Shown here: piece by piece, positions 61,175 through 64,000 of the stretch
Layout: every line of letters begins with the position of its first letter
Position numbering within the stretch: the stretch's first letter is position 1
From: Cryptomeria japonica
Taxonomy: Eukaryota > Streptophyta > Pinopsida > Cupressales > Cupressaceae
Length of the DNA stretch: 64,000 nucleotides
Reading direction: 5' to 3'
NCBI RefSeq assembly: GCF_030272615.1
Contig: NC_081415.1
Coordinates: forward strand, 100,916,796 to 100,980,795
Translations under genes and position numbers: made by a program
Notes under the pieces: generated by a model
Told to the model about the DNA's origin: nothing
Databases searched by the model: none
Seen by the model: the letters and a program-made list of their open reading frames with translations, nothing else

Positions 61175-63557
61175 TCCGTGGTAGTGTACCTCAAATTCAA
61201 AATCAAAAAGTGTAAAAATAATAATTGAAAAAGATAAAAAATTGAAAAACCAATAAAAGGACAAAAAAGTAAAGAGAAATAAATTTGTCCTATAGTAATG
61301 GTGCCTTGGGCATGTGCATATGGTGAAAACTTAGAATCAAGTGTTGTGTGTAAAGGGTAGTTCCATTACCACTCAATTCTTCACCTCAACCTTCTATGGT
61401 GTGGTATTTGTCATTACCCACCCTTAGTTTGCATCTCCTTTGCATCCATCTTTTTCGGCATGATATCTCATGTTACCCACATCCCCTCATCCATGATCTA
61501 CATGCATTTGATCCACCTTGCACTTCGCTTGTCCATAGTCACTTGTGAATAGCTTTTGCATCTGGCTCTCTGTGCATAGTGTCAGGCTAGTCCTGTCTTT
61601 TCCCTTTGTCTCCTTCATGGTTGTCACATTAGTTGTACATAGGTGTGCCTTGTGTACAGGTGTCAATTTTACATAAGTTAGTAAGTTATTTCCTCGAGAT
61701 CATGTCCCGTCAGTTGGTTCTTCAACAATCATCCTAAAGCATCTTTGTCATTGTGATTGCATTAGGTGTCTTTTGTCATTCAACATCATCAATCTTTTAT
61801 CCAATCATTAGTCTACATAGGATGTATCCTTCCTCTAGTTAGACAACGTCAAATCCCCATCCACCAACTGTCCTTTTCAAAAAAAGGTATTTTAGACACT
61901 CGTGTTGGATTTGATTCTTTTTGATACCTTTTTAGGGTAAAAGCACAGTGTTGTGTCACACTTTTATAAAGGAAGTGGCCAATACAACTATACCTGTTTA
62001 ACTTTGACTGCATAAAAGTGACATTTCTAAATTGACTTTCAAAATGACGTAAATTGATCAAATATAGAAATATTAATGAAATTTATGTCTGTTATTTAAA
62101 AAAAAAATTATAAAAAAATTGAAATTTATTTTATATATTTAAAGAGATTTTTTATTGCTGAAAAATCAGGGGTTCTAGTCGGTGTCACCAAACAAAATGA
62201 AAATGAACCTTTTTTTTTTTTTTTTTTTCCTGATTTTAAATTTCCAAATAGAGGATATGTATATGCAGTGTTTAAAAAAATAATTAAGTTTCGATTTATA
62301 TTTTTCATGTAATAATATTTTAAAGTCAAACATAGCCGAATTTGGTAGTTTCCATTCCATGCCACCTTTTGTCTACTAAATTTATGATTATCAAAAAAAA
62401 AATTATACCATTTTGGAGAAGATTCTCTCATCTAGTGAAAAATATATTTTTAAATATATTTGTGACTTCGAGCTCTATAAAAGGGTATTTTTTTCATTTT
62501 TGTAAAAAATATTCCACTTGAAGAAAAATTGAGCAGAAGTGAAAAGTTTCAGAAATATAGACAAAATAGGTGATTTGGCTACCACATCACTTGCCACATA
62601 GGTGAGTCAGACCAAACTCAGTCCGAGCAGATTGAGTTTGGCCCAACTATTCTGAATTGTTTTAAAAAAAATCTAAGCTTAAGTGCTCACAAAAATCGGG
62701 ATAATGAAGCCAATAGTCCGGTTGAACTAAGTTTGGCCGTGCTCTTGCTGCCATTTAGGCACCATGCCAGTGACACAAGGTTCCATGTGGCTAGGTGGTA
62801 GTCTATTCAAACTGAGTCCGATTAGACTACCCCCAGTTAGCCCCAAGTGTGTGACACAACTATGCTTTTTCCCTTTATCTTTATTTGAGATTTGTAGTTT
62901 AGTCTCCTCATGGTCATCATGATCCTTTATATCATGGTGCACTATGAGTGATGAAACTTGGGGCATGGTCTTATTTTATTTTGCTTGTATGTGTTTTCTT
63001 GATGTGTCCCATGTCGTTCCCTCATGAGGTCTTGGCTATCTCATGTTACACTATGGCATATCTTCTACTTGTTTTTCTAGCATCATTTCCCACAAAGTTC
63101 TCTATAACTCTATGTGGTGCAGAACTAACCTTTTTGTGTTTTTTTTGTTACGTCGGTCCATGCATTGACTGTGAAATCACCTTGGTTCTTCATACCCTAA
63201 TGTATCATATACAATGCTAAATCAAAAAAAGTGCTCACTGCACAACGACCCGTTTCCAAGAGTGTTCATACTCCATGATCATTTTATACATACCATTCAC
63301 TGCATTTGCATTCACTCCTCTTTCCTATTTAATTCTTGTCACCCCTAGGATTTGTTTTGCATCATATTCCCTCCTATTTGTTGGGGAAAAGTTTCTTTTG
63401 ACAATCTTCTTGGGCCTTTGTTTCCCATGCCGCCTCTTGAGGAGGTATCACTAACTCATCATTCCTTTTTCAGGTCATCTTGGGATATTTTTCTTGCTCC
63501 CTTTTCTTCAATTCCTTGGTGTCTAACACTATTCACTAACACTATTCTAGCGCAATG
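61175..63557. other. Tat-5 spacer, no gene seen
   Basis: Short ORFs only. A T-run of 19 lies at 62210-62228. Around 62580-62860 a GAC/TCCGA...TTAG patch (AAACTCAGTCCGAGCAGATT, then AAACTGAGTCCGATTAGACT) occurs twice. Confidence 0.5.
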
Positions 63558-64000
63558 ACAAAGAGGAAAAATACACACCTAAATTTTATTAATCTAATTA
63601 ATTGAATTTAGCTCCCAAACATTTTTATATTAAATAATTATACATTATTTAATTAATTAGCACCCCCTCTTTCTAGCTAATTAATTTTATTAATTATGCT
63701 ATAGTCCCCTTTTAATTAATTATGTGACAAGAATAAATTATGTAATTAATTAAATGAGCTCCTTTTCTTCTATTATGTAAATCAAATGCATAATTTGATT
63801 TATTTAATTCACTTTTGTCCTTTCCTCATTTTCTAGTAGAATCAATTAATTAATCAATTAATCCCATTTCTCCATATGTCTCTTGACCTAACCCTAATCT
63901 AACCCTTCTCCTTTCCCAACCCTTGGGTTCTAACCAACCATATCCCTTCAACCAATCCTATCCTTTCTAACATCCCTCTCACATGTGTGTTCACATTCCT
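63558..64000 (+). repeat. Decayed PPT and start of the Tat-5 3' LTR
   Basis: ACAAAGAGGAAAAA followed by TACACACCTAAATTTTATT lines up with the Tat-4 junction (AAAAGAGGGGCAAAA then TGTAGATGTCTAAAAT); the TG is mutated. AT-rich TTAATTAAT blocks follow, as in other Tat LTRs. Continues beyond 64000. Confidence 0.6.

Larger units (their letters stand above)
60141..64000 (+). mobile_element. Tat-5: 3' part of an old plus-strand Tat element
   Basis: Integrase fragment, about 2.4 kb of spacer, a decayed PPT and the first ~430 bases of a 3' LTR, which continues past the window. Confidence 0.65.

Noticed and set aside
62170-62190. GTTCTAGTCGGTGTCACCA as a further Tat primer-binding site
   Set aside because: Resembles the Tat PBS (about 14 of 18 bases), but no LTR start or end could be found beside it within a plausible distance.

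Overview
The window looks like intergenic DNA of a plant with a large, repeat-rich nuclear genome. Nested Ty3/gypsy (Tat lineage) and Ty1/copia LTR elements, solo LTRs and telomere-like debris surround a single recognisable host gene with plant-type introns. A gymnosperm (conifer-like) source is my inference from the element types and nesting; no organism-specific marker was seen.

Layout. 1-15034 is the visible part of a minus-strand Tat element (Tat-1). From high to low coordinates it has a 5' LTR, a tRNA-like primer-binding site, a 3-kb leader with a phased short-repeat array, a near-complete gag-pol frame broken by three stops, a low-complexity spacer, and an opposite-strand extra ORF cut by the window edge. 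Tat-1 sits in the leader of a second minus-strand element (Tat-2, 15035-18022). 18023-25020 holds two solo LTRs (19163-21022 with an exact 5-bp target duplication, and 22119-23922) in otherwise empty DNA. 25021-25910 is degenerate telomere-like sequence. A decayed LINE-type RNase H lies at 26753-27022.

27699-33329 is the only host gene: a four-exon, secreted GH31 alpha-glucosidase/alpha-xylosidase. It has good splice sites, a TATA box and a poly(A) signal, but a 2-base deletion breaks the frame beside the codon of the predicted acid/base aspartate.

33397-41308 contains a tRNA-derived SINE-like piece and Tat-3 (35995-39717), which keeps an LTR, PBS and leader but no pol. 41309-50155 is a structurally complete minus-strand copia-type element with ATAAA target duplications, ~2.6-kb LTRs, an initiator-Met PBS, a decayed gag and a PPT, but no pol. 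50461-51768 is an RNase H pseudogene with an unusual C-terminal extension, followed by an AT microsatellite and AT-rich DNA with a second telomere-like tract. 54011-60140 is the 3' part of a plus-strand Tat element (Tat-4) with a decayed antisense plant-mobile-domain-like ORF, itself split by a solo LTR with TACTG duplications. Tat-4 ends inside the integrase of a still older plus-strand Tat element (Tat-5, 60141 to the end), whose PPT and 3' LTR start appear at about 63558-64000.

The most unusual signal is in the Tat leaders. Downstream of the PBS, three diverged elements carry arrays of short motifs with regular 20- or 22-base phasing. In Tat-1 the core is the palindrome AGCGCT.
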